Shown here: piece after piece, positions 53,768-63,262 of the stretch | How positions within the stretch are numbered: position 1 is the stretch's first letter | Layout of the letters: every line of letters starts with the position of its first letter | Assembly (NCBI GenBank): GCA_022570795.1 | Contig: JAKUDP010000004.1 | Coordinates: 2,418,001 to 2,482,000, forward strand | Direction of reading: 5' to 3' | Length of the DNA: 64,000 bases | DNA from: Sphaerulina vaccinii | Taxonomy: Eukaryota > Ascomycota > Dothideomycetes > Mycosphaerellales > Mycosphaerellaceae | Notes under the pieces: model-generated | Seen by the model: only the letters and a program-made list of their open reading frames with translations | The model's database searches: none | What the model was told of the DNA's origin: nothing | Translations under genes and position numbers: made by a program

Positions 53768-54370
53768 ATCGAGAAGGCGGAAGTGTTCTTGATCGGCGAC
53801 GGCTCCATCTTGTGGCGGTGGGGAGGTCTGGAAATGAGCATTCTCACCAACTCTTGCAGTTGCTCTGCTTCATATCCAGGAGGAACGAGAAGCACATCGA
53901 CTGCATGTTAGAGCCGCGGGTGTGCTCTAGACATTCGTGCGCTTCACAGACGACGATCTACAGGGAGTTGGCTAGCAGACTGCAAAGCGAGCCTGTGCCG
54001 GACTCTCTCACAAAGAAAAGAAGAATGTGCAATCATCGAAAGAGTGTCATACATTGCAGTCCGGCTAGACTGTAGCAGCTGCTGTCAACGTGTCTGGCGC
54101 GAGATCGAATCGACAGCCATATACCTCCGGCTACAGATCGTGGAGCATATACGACACAAAGCCTTTACTATACTACATCGCTCGCCGCCTTGCTGCATCG
54201 TAGCCGTGAAATTTCGGTATCTTCGCAGGCTTCACTTCGATCCTGCAGATGCTGACGGTCGACTCCCTCCTCGTATTGGCACCTCTTACAATCCTGCTCG
54301 CCTACACCTCGAAGCGCATTTGCTCTGGTCGTCGTGGACATCCGCCTGGCAATTTGTATCGAGACCACAA

Positions 54371-55081
54371 TCAGACATCTTGAACCCAAAAGTCCTTCGA
54401 TCGCAGCTTTGCTTGTTTGACTGCGCGGTCTTCGACTCCAGTAGCCTGCTCGTAGTTGTTCAGCAACTTCTTGCATGAGGTCCAGCCATCTTCCAAGCTT
54501 CTGTTGGGATTGCATAACATCAGCTGGTAACAGCCAGCAAGTCCTCCAGGTCCCATCACAAGCCTCTCTCCCCGAAATCGCAGGCATAAGCTGGTCGAAT
54601 ATCGTATTGAACTTGACAAGAGAAATGTTGCCTCGTGAATCAGATCTTGCAACGTTCTGTCACTCATAGTGTCATCTCCCACGGTCCAGCGAACATAAAT
54701 CTGCCCGATCATAGCACAGTTCTCTGAACCAATCGTGGCGAGCCACCTGTACATCCTGAACAAGTCTACGGAGTTGGCACTATCTGACATGAAAACGTTG
54801 TGCTTGTAGAACATGGCGATTCCTTCCTTCCTCAGAATCCGACATGTTCTGGTGATGGCGGGCTGCGCAGGTGTCGAGTGAAAGCCGCCGTCGTCGTCGT
54901 GAGCACAAACGTGGATCGGGCTATGTTTTGAGCTTGTGACGACTGCGAAGTGGAGGACACGAAGGACCAGTTCGTCAGGCAGGTCGTGGAGTGGAAAGGT
55001 AGTGATGGTTTCGAGAATGCTGTTCTGGTCCTCGTCGTTGATGCCGCCTGTTGGCGTGGCTTCGATGCTGTCGTGCGCCAT
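54371..55081 (-). CDS. F-box-like paralogue 2
   Basis: This is the most complete member of the local family. The ATG at 55081 opens MAHDSIEATPTGGINDEDQ, giving 236 residues. FPLHDLPDELVLRVLHFAVV (about 28-47) is the shared F-box-like motif, and AITRTCRILRKEGIAMFYKHNVF (about 76-98) follows, the QPAITRTCR-EG-FYKHN signature of this family. The rest is helical, ending DRAVKQAKLRSKDFWVQDV. F-box-like motifs suggest, but do not prove, ubiquitin-ligase adaptor function. It lies between two damaged paralogues on the same strand. Confidence 0.7.
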   Translation of the reverse strand: MAHDSIEATPTGGINDEDQNSILETITTFPLHDLPDELVLRVLHFAVVTSSKHSPIHVCAHDDDGGFHSTPAQPAITRTCRILRKEGIAMFYKHNVFMSDSANSVDLFRMYRWLATIGSENCAMIGQIYVRWTVGDDTMSDRTLQDLIHEATFLLSSSIRYSTSLCLRFRGERLVMGPGGLAGCYQLMLCNPNRSLEDGWTSCKKLLNNYEQATGVEDRAVKQAKLRSKDFWVQDV

Positions 55082-55584
55082 AATAGATGATCGGTGGTGG
55101 CGTGAGGGTGTGGTGATTGGATGTTTCGAACGTGCAACGACCGACCTTAAAATGCGGAATTGGACGTGGCGGAGCTGAAATAGCAAGCTTCACTTCAGGC
55201 ACGAATCTCAATTTCTACATTGTAATGCGAGGGCGCAATGTCGTTCGAGAATCTGCAGAAGACACAAACATACACACGTATCAAGCGGGAGATGGAGACG
55301 AGGCACTTAGTTCACATCAAAAATCCTGCTGTCTGATGGTACTTCGTGCGGCTATCTGCTCCGCTGACCAGCGCATTATGGGCCCTTCTCCCTTCGCAAT
55401 GCAGTCCAAGGCTCTGACGCCATCCTGTGTGGATAGTAGTCGCCCCTTACGCCATTGAGGGCGATCATTCGATGCGTCTAGAGACTCTTCACACGCGTCT
55501 GATTACTCGTCGGCTCTGCTCACACCGGCCTTGAAGGTTCCCGCCTCACATATCGGGCCTTACCAGCCATTGATCTCTGCTCCG

Positions 55585-56337
55585 TCATGCCTGCACTGCG
55601 TCGTTGCGAATCCACCAGTCTAGAGCAAGTTGCTTAGCCATCGAGAGCTCATCACCCGTACGGTTTGCAAAGTCCAGAATGCGCTCCCAGTCGTCTCCCA
55701 TTGTGGCCGCATCCCCTCATGAGACCTCATAGCATCCTTCGAAGGCTCCTGAACCAAGCACGATTTTGCCCTCGCGTCTTCGAATGAAGGTCCACTGCAC
55801 GGCCGAGTCTTGTTGCCGAGGGTCGCTGTTATCGTCACGCTTGTGGCAGCACAGACGCATCTCCGCAAGGAAAAGTCCCCAGGGCATGTTCATGAGTTTA
55901 TTAGGCACCGCATGGAGGGACTCGAGATAGCAATGCTGCAACATGCTAGCATTGACTCTTCCGATACTCCCCAGCCAGGTGAACGTTGGCCTGCTCGCCA
56001 AGACGCAGCTGTAAGCCTTGAAGTAGTTGTGCTTGTAGAAAAGTGGCAGGCCTTCAACTCGAAACAGGCGGCATGTTCTGGTGATTGCTGGTTGTGTGAA
56101 TGCTGGAGCATCGAAAGTTCTTATTCTGATGGGATTGTGGACCGTGCTCAGGATGACCGCCTGTTCAATAACACGAACCACAAGCTCGGCTGGCAGATCG
56201 AGAAGGCGAAAGTGGTTGTCTCCCTGTGGCTGATCGTCCGGCGCTGGAAAAGATGCTCTGACGGGCTGCATCTTGCGCTTCTTGCGTGATGGTTGCGGTG
56301 TTGCTGTCGAATGCACTGGCTCTGTTGCGTTCGCCAT
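55585..56337 (-). pseudogene. F-box-like paralogue 3, interrupted by an in-frame stop
   Basis: From the ATG at 56337 the frame gives MANATEPVHSTATPQ, a KKRKMQ basic patch, FRLLDLPAELVVRVIEQAV and AITRTCRLFRVEGLPLFYKHNYF, then GSGAFEGCYEVS and a TGA at 55717-55719. The same frame then continues for 43 codons, including GDDWERILDFANRTGDELSMAKQ, to a second stop at 55585. The intact paralogue at 54.4 kb continues at this place with GCYQLM..EDGW. The interruption therefore looks like a nonsense change inside a longer gene rather than the natural end. It may still be expressed as a shortened protein. Confidence 0.55.
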
Positions 56338-57281
56338 GCTTCTGCGAGCTGTGAGCCAGATCTCGCTGTCGGTGATCAGTGGCAAGTCATGCAATGGGTT
56401 ATTGAGGAAAGCAGGAAGGCAACGGGGGGAAGCGGCTTCCACGTGAGAGCCACCAAACCTCACTTCACTTCGCACACAATCTCCTTCACCCTCTGCACAT
56501 CATATCATCACATTTAATGCTGACTTCAGCCTAGAGTGGCGCCAAGCCTACCAGCGGACTCGCCAGAAGCACTCTGGAAGACTGGAACGCTTCCGCAACG
56601 TGGCCTCCTACTCATACCAGTATCGAAGACCTGCCCATACTTCTAGCATCGTAGGAGCTGATGTCGAATGGATTGATACCTCGACATGCTATGTTCCGTT
56701 ATCTGCAAGACGCTTATAAGAGATTTTGAGTTCGGCCAAGTGCAGACCTGTACTATGTTGTTCTCGTCAGCATTCTTTTCTTCAACTTTCCACTTTACAT
56801 GATATCTTGGTCCAGAAGAGCTCTTGTGAATCGACGGAGCGCGACGCTCTCCAAAGCTGACGAGACGCGAGAACCTGCTCGTCACGAGTCTCACGAGTCG
56901 CAAAACACGACTCGTCTAACATGTCTAGCAACGAGGCTGATATTTGTGCAAACAACCACCACCTCAATCACCGAACAACCAAAACAGCTTATGCATTGTA
57001 CAAGTCGAGAAGGTTGAGAAGAGATCCTTGCATATTACTTGGACGGATAAATTTCGCTCCTCTTGGCGAGATGGTCAGCTCGCGCTCGTAACGCGTTGCC
57101 GATCTCTTGGAACTCCACCTGAAGCCTGTCCTGGTTTCACTACATAACAAATGTTCGCGGATTGCAAGCTTACCGGTCTAGCTCGCGGCTGACAGTATGT
57201 AATGAAGAACAGCTGAATCCCGACAAATTGGTCGACTTCTGTTCGTCCTTCACTTTGTAGCTTGTGGTTTTCTACTTCGGC
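56338..57281. other. Intergenic, F-box-like paralogue 3 to P450
   Basis: This 0.94-kb stretch between divergent genes contains no recognisable gene. Confidence 0.45.
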
Positions 57282-58976
57282 ATGTCGGCTATACTGCACT
57301 ACAGTGTGCTAGCTTTGTCGCTCATAGGTAGACTGCTATTGGCGGTATGTTTGCTAAGTAATTGATGAATCTCATGCAGTACTGACAACACGCGTAGGGC
57401 ATTCTCGTACTAGTACTCAAAGTCATATACAACATCTCACCATTCCACCCTCTCGCCAAGTACCCAGGACCATTACTATGGCGAGCAACCCGCCTCGTCA
57501 ACTCTTATCACCATGCCTCAGGAGATCTATACCAGCACATCGCAGCAATACACGAAAAGTACGGCCCAACAGTCCGAATAGCTCCAGATGAACTCTCCTT
57601 CACTTCCCCAGAAGCCTGGCCAGAAATCTATAACTCCCGCCCTCAACTCATCAAGTCGAAATACCACTTCGGCCAAGATGAATCTGGCAAAATGCCCCTC
57701 AGCATGATCACGGCTCCGGATTTGGAACATATGCGTGTCAGACGCTTAGCGGGGCCGGCTTTCCTCAATGCTGGTGTTGCGGAGGTTGAGCCGACTATGC
57801 AGCATTATGCTGAACTTCTCTGCTCCCAACTCAAGGATGCCAGCACAGAAGGTAGCCAGAACATGGTAGAATGGTTCCTTTGGGTCCTCAATGATGTTAT
57901 TGGCCAACTAGCTCTCGACCAAGAATTCGACTGCCTAAAGAAAAGGCGTCTGCACGAATGGCCGTCTTATCTGCTACACATCCTAAAGCTGTCAGCTGCT
58001 GTGAATCAGTTCAAGAGGTTTGGTGTCAAGATGAGTTGGTTGGAAGTCATTATGCCTGAGTCAGCGAAGCAGAAACAGGAGAAGTTCTTCGAAGTGGCGA
58101 AGAATGCTGTTGACAAGAGGTTGGCGAGGGAAGATGATGGTTCTTTGGATGAGGACTCAAGCAAACGACCAGATATTATCGGCCTCATGCTTCGCGAGAT
58201 GAAAGGTGGCGATCGTCTGACCGATAAGGAGATTCTGGCGAATTCGATCTTGATTGTTGGAGGAGGAGCAGAGACGACTGCTACGACACTGACTGCGACG
58301 TTTTACAATCTTTGCAAGACTCCCCACGCGATGCAGAAGCTCAAGGAAGAAGTCCGAGGCACTTTTACGAGAAGCGAGGATATCACGCTCAAAGCCATCT
58401 CGAACTTGTCTTATCTTAAGGCTGTGATCGATGAGAACTTGAGGATATTCCCTACAGCCTCCTTCATCACTCCACGACTTACGCCGAAGGAAGGACATGT
58501 CATTGATGGGAACTTCGTACCTGGTGGAACGTATGTCTCGATGGGCCAGTGGTTCATGGGTCGATCAGAACGCTTCTTCGATGATGCGAGGGAGTTTCGG
58601 CCGGAACGTTGGGTAAATTCTGAGGTGCAGAAGGCGAGTGGGAGACGTGTTGATGATATTCTTAAGCCGTTTAGTATGGGTCCGAGGAATTGTGTGGGCA
58701 AGCTGTAAGTTGTGATCATCTGGTGACAGGTCCTGCGTGGTGCTGACAGTATCGTGATAGATTGGCTGTGGCTGAGGCGCGACTGATTCTTGCGAAGCTT
58801 ATTTGGCATTTCGACTTTGAGCTTGACGGAGATCATGCGTCTTGGGTGGATGATGCTCGATTCTATGTGAGTTGTGCTTCTGCGCTCGTGCTATGTTTGA
58901 ACAGCTCGTACTGACAAGCAATCAGGTCCTGTGGGAACTCCAGCCCCTCAAGCTTCGTATGAAACCGGTACAATAG
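57282..58976 (+). CDS. Cytochrome P450 monooxygenase
   Basis: This haem-thiolate monooxygenase resembles fungal secondary-metabolism P450s of the isotrichodermin-hydroxylase/benzoate-hydroxylase kind. Four exons: 57282-57344, 57398-58704, 58761-58866, 58926-58976, with introns of 53, 56 and 59 nt, all in phase. The product is 508 residues. It has a hydrophobic N-terminal anchor (MSAILHYSVLALSLIGRLLLA..ILVLVLKVIY), YPGPLLWRATRL, the I-helix GGGAETTATTL, ExxR as ENLRIFP, PERW in FRPERW, and the haem loop FSMGPRNCVGKL with Cys at about 453. All key motifs are intact, so it should be active in the ER. It has no cluster partners here. It lies inside the F-box-like array on the opposite strand. Confidence 0.93.
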
Positions 58977-59493
58977 AGCGCGCCATTCGTGGATGTGGTC
59001 TCGTCATGTCCAAGTAACAGAGTCGCACATATATCTCAAGGCTCAAGGAAATTGAAGATTGCCGGCATGCACTGTCTCTACTCTGAGCTGCACAGATCTT
59101 GACAAGAGCTAGAGAGACTTAGAGCATGTGCCCTAAGACTTCTGCCTACTCTCCTATCGCACAATCAAATATGTGAGCGCTACAGCGCTGCTTCGGGTAG
59201 CGTAGACGATACCGAAAAGAGGAGAGGCGGCAACCATTAATTTCATGAGCGCTCGTCCTGTAGCAGCGCACAGACCATCTGGCGCGTCACTCACGCGGCT
59301 CTTTACACTTCACCTCCAGCCACGACTTTCCTCCCTCTTCCTTCTCCGCTTCGAGGTTCGCCGAGTCGATTCTTGCAGACTATGTCGCGCGGTTAGCATG
59401 GTTCCCTGACGATGGCCAGTTCCAAGAAGGATATTGGTGAGTGTTGTGAGCAGCATAGTTCACGCGCTTGTTAGGGAGAATGGTCTTACCGAA
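58977..59493. other. Intergenic downstream of P450
   Basis: This 0.5-kb stretch ends with a CT-rich section and an ATG at 59412 that opens nine residues (MASSKKDIG) before a GTGAGT donor at 59437. No downstream exon on the + strand was found, so it may be a lone first exon or chance. Confidence 0.35.
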
Positions 59494-59688
59494 TCAGGCT
59501 GACTGCCAAATGCCATCTGGAAGCCATCCACCTGTTCTGGTCCTTGGCACCACAATGGGGTTCTCCACGGAGCTGATTACGACTGCGTATTTGAGGACTC
59601 TGAGGACGAGCTCATCTGGAAGGTCAAGCAATCGGAAACATTCTGGAGGCTCCGCCTCGACGGCGGGAGTGCTGACTGGCGTATCCAT
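59494..59688 (-). pseudogene. F-box-like paralogue 4, truncated
   Basis: The ATG at 59688 opens MDTPVSTPAVEAEPPECFRLLDLPDELVLRVLKYAVVISS, a clear match to the family's F-box-like motif in the other three copies. The frame ends at 59494 after 64 residues, before the AITRTCR block that the others have. No later exon with that block is visible downstream, so this appears to be a fragment of a once longer gene. Confidence 0.6.
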
Positions 59689-60004
59689 TGGCGCTGAGTG
59701 TTCTTGTACTGGAAGATATCTCTTGTTGATGTATGGTGGTACTCGTGTCGTAATATGTGGAATGTCGATGCAAATGTTATGATGCTTGCGTGGTTGTCTT
59801 GAGAAGTGGAGCCAATGCTGGCTAGGATGCTGCGGGAGAGCCGCTGCCGCGAAGTGAAGGTGGGGAGGACAAAGGTGAACGCATATGAGCTTCGTTTGTC
59901 GGTCTCTCACTTCAAGTAGCTCGACTAACACTTCTGAACTCTTCCTATCATCGCATCTCTCGATCAGCCTATATACTCAATCAGCAAATCGTTCACTCCA
60001 ATCA
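59689..60004. other. Intergenic, paralogue 4 to tRNA-like unit
   Basis: This is a 0.3-kb stretch upstream of the paralogue on the - strand and of the tRNA-like unit on the + strand. Nothing is recognisable. Confidence 0.4.
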
Positions 60005-60162
60005 GGCCTCGTGGTGCAATGGCAGCACACTCACCACAAAAGGTGCCAAGAAGCGGCGGTAACCAGACGTAGCTGGGTCGCGACACCGGTTGTATCGCTT
60101 GCACTGCTACGATCAGGTGCATGTGTGATTGAGAGACCTGAGTTCGATCCTCAGTGAGACCA
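60005..60162 (+). tRNA. tRNA-like Pol III gene with an intron of about 87 nt
   Basis: The sequence has a Pol III A box TGGTGCAATGG at 60012-60022, a B box GAGTTCGATCC at 60140-60150, and a T-run (60172-60176) just after. It folds as a tRNA: acceptor GGCCTCG/TGAGACC (one C-A mismatch), D arm GTGC/GCAC, T arm CTGAG-TTCGATC-CTCAG and discriminator A. The anticodon stem CTCAC/TTGAG has a mismatch at its base near the loop and the loop shows no U33, so I cannot assign an anticodon. An intron near 60041-60127 is implied. It could be a functional tRNA with an unusual intron, a decayed one, or another Pol III RNA. Confidence 0.45.
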
Positions 60163-60759
60163 TATTGCCTCTTTTTATCGCAGCTTCTTTTTGTCGCGGC
60201 TTCCTTTTGTCATTTGTAGGCCGGCATAGATCAAAAACGTCGTGCCTACACTAGTCAGCAACGAGAACGACTTATAGTGATGATATTAGCTCTGTGAATT
60301 GAGATGTGATCTGTCCTGTTCAACCCATATTTTGCTCTACCAATCAATCTGATGTTACACTCTCATTCGTTTGCTCGACCACGCCAGCCGTTTCAGATGC
60401 AACGCCGTTGGCCATCTCCCAGGGATATGTTACAATGGGATCAAACCAGCCATGCGCCCGCAACGTTATTACAGCCGACGAAGAAGCGTATGATGCAGAT
60501 TGAGAAAGCAAATCCGCATGAAATAGAAACCATACTCGCCGATTTTGCTTTTCGCGATGCACCCAAACACGCCCAAGTCCATCCCGTGAGAGTTACAGTC
60601 TAGCAATGGAAGAACTCATGATCCTCATGATCTTTGCGCAAAAGTCAGACGTACGCCCTTCATATATGTGCTGCTGGCGTGGTGTGGAACGCATCGATCC
60701 AAGAAACAAGAAGGATCTAATCGCATTAGTGATAATAGGCCAGGTAGAGGTGATAGTAA
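60163..60759. other. Intergenic, tRNA-like unit to SR protein
   Basis: This 0.6-kb stretch holds the T-run terminator of the tRNA-like unit and the 3' flank of the SR-protein gene. No other feature was recognised. Confidence 0.45.
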
Positions 60760-62580
60760 TCACCAGTAGGGCCTCTCCGGGTATGGCTCGCGGCCTCCAC
60801 CGCCACCACCGTAAGCTCTGCCACCTTCTCTCGGCGGACTACGCGGGCGTCCGGCGTAAGGCTCACGGCCGTGTCCATTCGCATATGGCTCTGGCTCGTA
60901 TCCTCCACGTCTTGGTGGTGGTGGGTAATCGTCGACTGGTGGGCGTCCGCCTCGTGGAGGGCCATAGTAGTCATCAACTGGTGGGCGGCCTCCGCGTGGT
61001 GGGCCATAGCGGTCATCACGTGGGTCGCCGCCATAGTAGTCGCGTGGTGGAGGTGTGCGACGGCGGTAGTCATCGCGGCGTGGGCTGTACCCGCGAGGTG
61101 GACCGCGGCGATCGTAGTAGTCGTCACCTGGTGGTGGGCCACCGTAACCTCCGCGACCTCCGCCACGGTATCCAGGAGAACGAGATCGGAAACGCTCGCG
61201 TGGTCGTGGGATCTCAGTTTGAGGCTGCTCAGGAGTCAGCATGCGACGAGTCGACAAGATGGATACGAACTTACATCCGAGATACAGCGGACAGTAGAGC
61301 CCTTGAACTCAGAGTTGTCCAGCTTCTCGACAGCAGAAGCTAGGTCAGCGGCAGTCTCATACTCGACATATCCTTTACCAGTGCCGGCTGGGTCGCGCTC
61401 GCGGTTGACCTCGCTGTAGACGACATCAAGTCCGGACTGACGTGCAAAGTCCTTCAGGTCCTGTGTCAATAGGTAAGTTCAGGTTCGAAAGCATGTGAGA
61501 GCTGTCAAAGTAGCGAGCAGGGATCATGCTAGACCAGCTTGTCTTATGAAAGGGACAGATAGTGTGAAGGTTAGAGGAGGACGGGTGTGACTGACCTGCC
61601 AGCTGGTCTCGAATGGAAGACCGGTGATGGTCATGCGATGGACAGTACGTCTTGGTCGTGGAGCCATGCGTGGTTGGTGCTCGAAGCCTTCGCGAGGACG
61701 GGTAGATCCTCGAGCGAACTGGACCACGAGTCGCTCACCCATAAACTCAGATCCATCTAGCCAGCGAAAGATGTCAGCAGTCGAGAGCATAACCCAAGCG
61801 AAGAGAGGGAGGAGTGGTAGTGCCCGAAGGCGATGTTAGGCGTCCACGAGGGTGCAGAGGGTTGACGTACGGAAAGCTACAGGGCGCGTTAGCAAGTCTA
61901 GCATTGTGTTTTATGCGACACACCATCTCAGAATAGAGTAGGTGGACATAGGGTGGAGCTTACCTGGGACGACATCACGCGCATCCATGGCATCTTTGTA
62001 TTCGATGAAGCCAAAGCCATTCATGAGCTTGATCTCGGTAATCTCGCCGGTGCCATGGGTGTTGAAGTGGTTCTCAACATCGGCCTTGGTAGCTGTATCA
62101 CGTTTCCGGTCAGCGATGCCAGGTCAGTCGTCTCGGTCGGCTGGATGGTGCAAAGGCCAATGAAGCGCCAGCTCCGGCTCCAGTACGACAACACGAGCGC
62201 AGCAGATACAGATTTGCGTAGAACAATTGCAAGGCAGCGGCAGAGATGGCCAGTTCCTCCTTCCATCCTCAACGATGTATGATGATCATATTGCGCCGGG
62301 CCACAAGCGTGTCCAACCAGAACAGGCCATCCTGCTTATCCATTGAAAGTCCACGGGAAAGAAAGCGTACCATTGCGTGGAAGGTTCCCTGTAGCGCGAG
62401 ATGATTAGCCATGTGTCCTCGATCTGTTGTCGCATGTCGTCCGCCCTGCCATTGCCGCAGATATGCAGCAGCAGAAAAGCTGTGAGCACGCGCGTGTCGC
62501 GGCGCCGCATATCGTATGTGTTCGTGATGGTGATTCTTACCCAGATAGAGCCTCGTGTTAGAGACGCCAGACTCGGCCAT
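60760..62580 (-). CDS. SR-type splicing factor with two RRMs
   Basis: This nuclear RNA-binding protein of the SR family acts in pre-mRNA splicing or mRNA export. Seven exons are inferred: 62580-62541, 62388-62371 (18 nt), 62092-61964, 61876-61871 (6 nt), 61756-61596, 61460-61275 and 61224-60760. All junctions are in phase and the joined frame (334 residues) reads MAESGVSNTRLYLGNLPRNATKADVENHF..VVPAFHGSEFMGERLVVQFARG, the RNP2 and RNP1 motifs of RRM1, then RRTVHRMTITGLPFETSWQDLKDFAR and GKGYVEYETAADLASAVEKL for RRM2. The C-terminus is Arg/Gly/Tyr/Pro-rich, with DDYYGPPRGGRPPV repeated twice, and SRSPG. The acceptor of the last exon could also be 12 nt further in. It is a natural substrate type for the SRPK at 6.8 kb. 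Confidence 0.85.
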
Positions 62581-63262
62581 GGTGATGATAATGTGCGCGC
62601 GCTGATGAGCGTGCGATGTAGAGCTTCTCGAGGTCGCCTCGTCCGGGCGGGCGCGTGGAAGGTGGTCTGATGGGAATGGCCTAGAGAACACCCCTGGGTG
62701 ATGGCAGCGGTGTACAGAAGGAGTCCTCGTCGAAATGGCGAGGCGAAAGTAAGATGCAACTCGACGTGGTTGTGCGTGTCGAGGTCAAGATGCGCTGCGC
62801 TGCGCTGCACAAGGCCGATGGAGTGGAGATAAATCGGCCGTCGTGGTTGCTTGGGTGAGGCGGAAGAGAAAGTCTCCACTGCGACCAATCATATCTCGAA
62901 AAAAGGTGAATGTCAGCAATGCAAAAGTCGTTGTATCGAGATGCCATGTAGCTTGATCGTTGACCACATCTGTTCAGCCAGATATGACCAGATTGACCAT
63001 TCACTCCCAGTCACTGGTATGCTATAGATGGCAAGTACTTGTACTGGCGAGCCACCTTCGCCCGGCATGGCAAGAACAATGGAGAGACACATGGCGCAGT
63101 AGAGCCGCAAAAGTAGCGGCACTTTCATACCACAAAAAGCTCCATGAGATCACCGGCGAAAGCAAAGCCGAGGCCAGCCATCCATCAATGGAGCGTGAGA
63201 GCCGCATGTGAAGCTACTACTGTATCCTACACTTTCGCCTCATCTTTTCGCCTGGTTGTAAC
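62581..63262. promoter_or_regulatory. Divergent promoter, SR protein and ETF-QO
   Basis: This 0.68-kb region separates two divergent genes and must carry both promoters and leaders. Accidental open frames cross it on both strands. No TATA box was recognised. Confidence 0.4.

Noticed and set aside
53689..53895. 68-codon - strand frame as the start of F-box-like paralogue 1
   Set aside because: It is in a different frame from the conserved body, and no intron of acceptable length joins them.
53156..60162. A secondary-metabolite gene cluster around the P450
   Set aside because: The neighbours are F-box-like copies, an RNA gene and housekeeping genes; no synthase, transporter or cluster regulator is present.
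61871..61876. Direct splicing of exon 3 to exon 5 of the SR-protein gene
   Set aside because: It keeps the phase but drops the AF/H residues of the conserved VVPAFHGSEF block; the intervening CTTTCC has proper splice signals on both sides.
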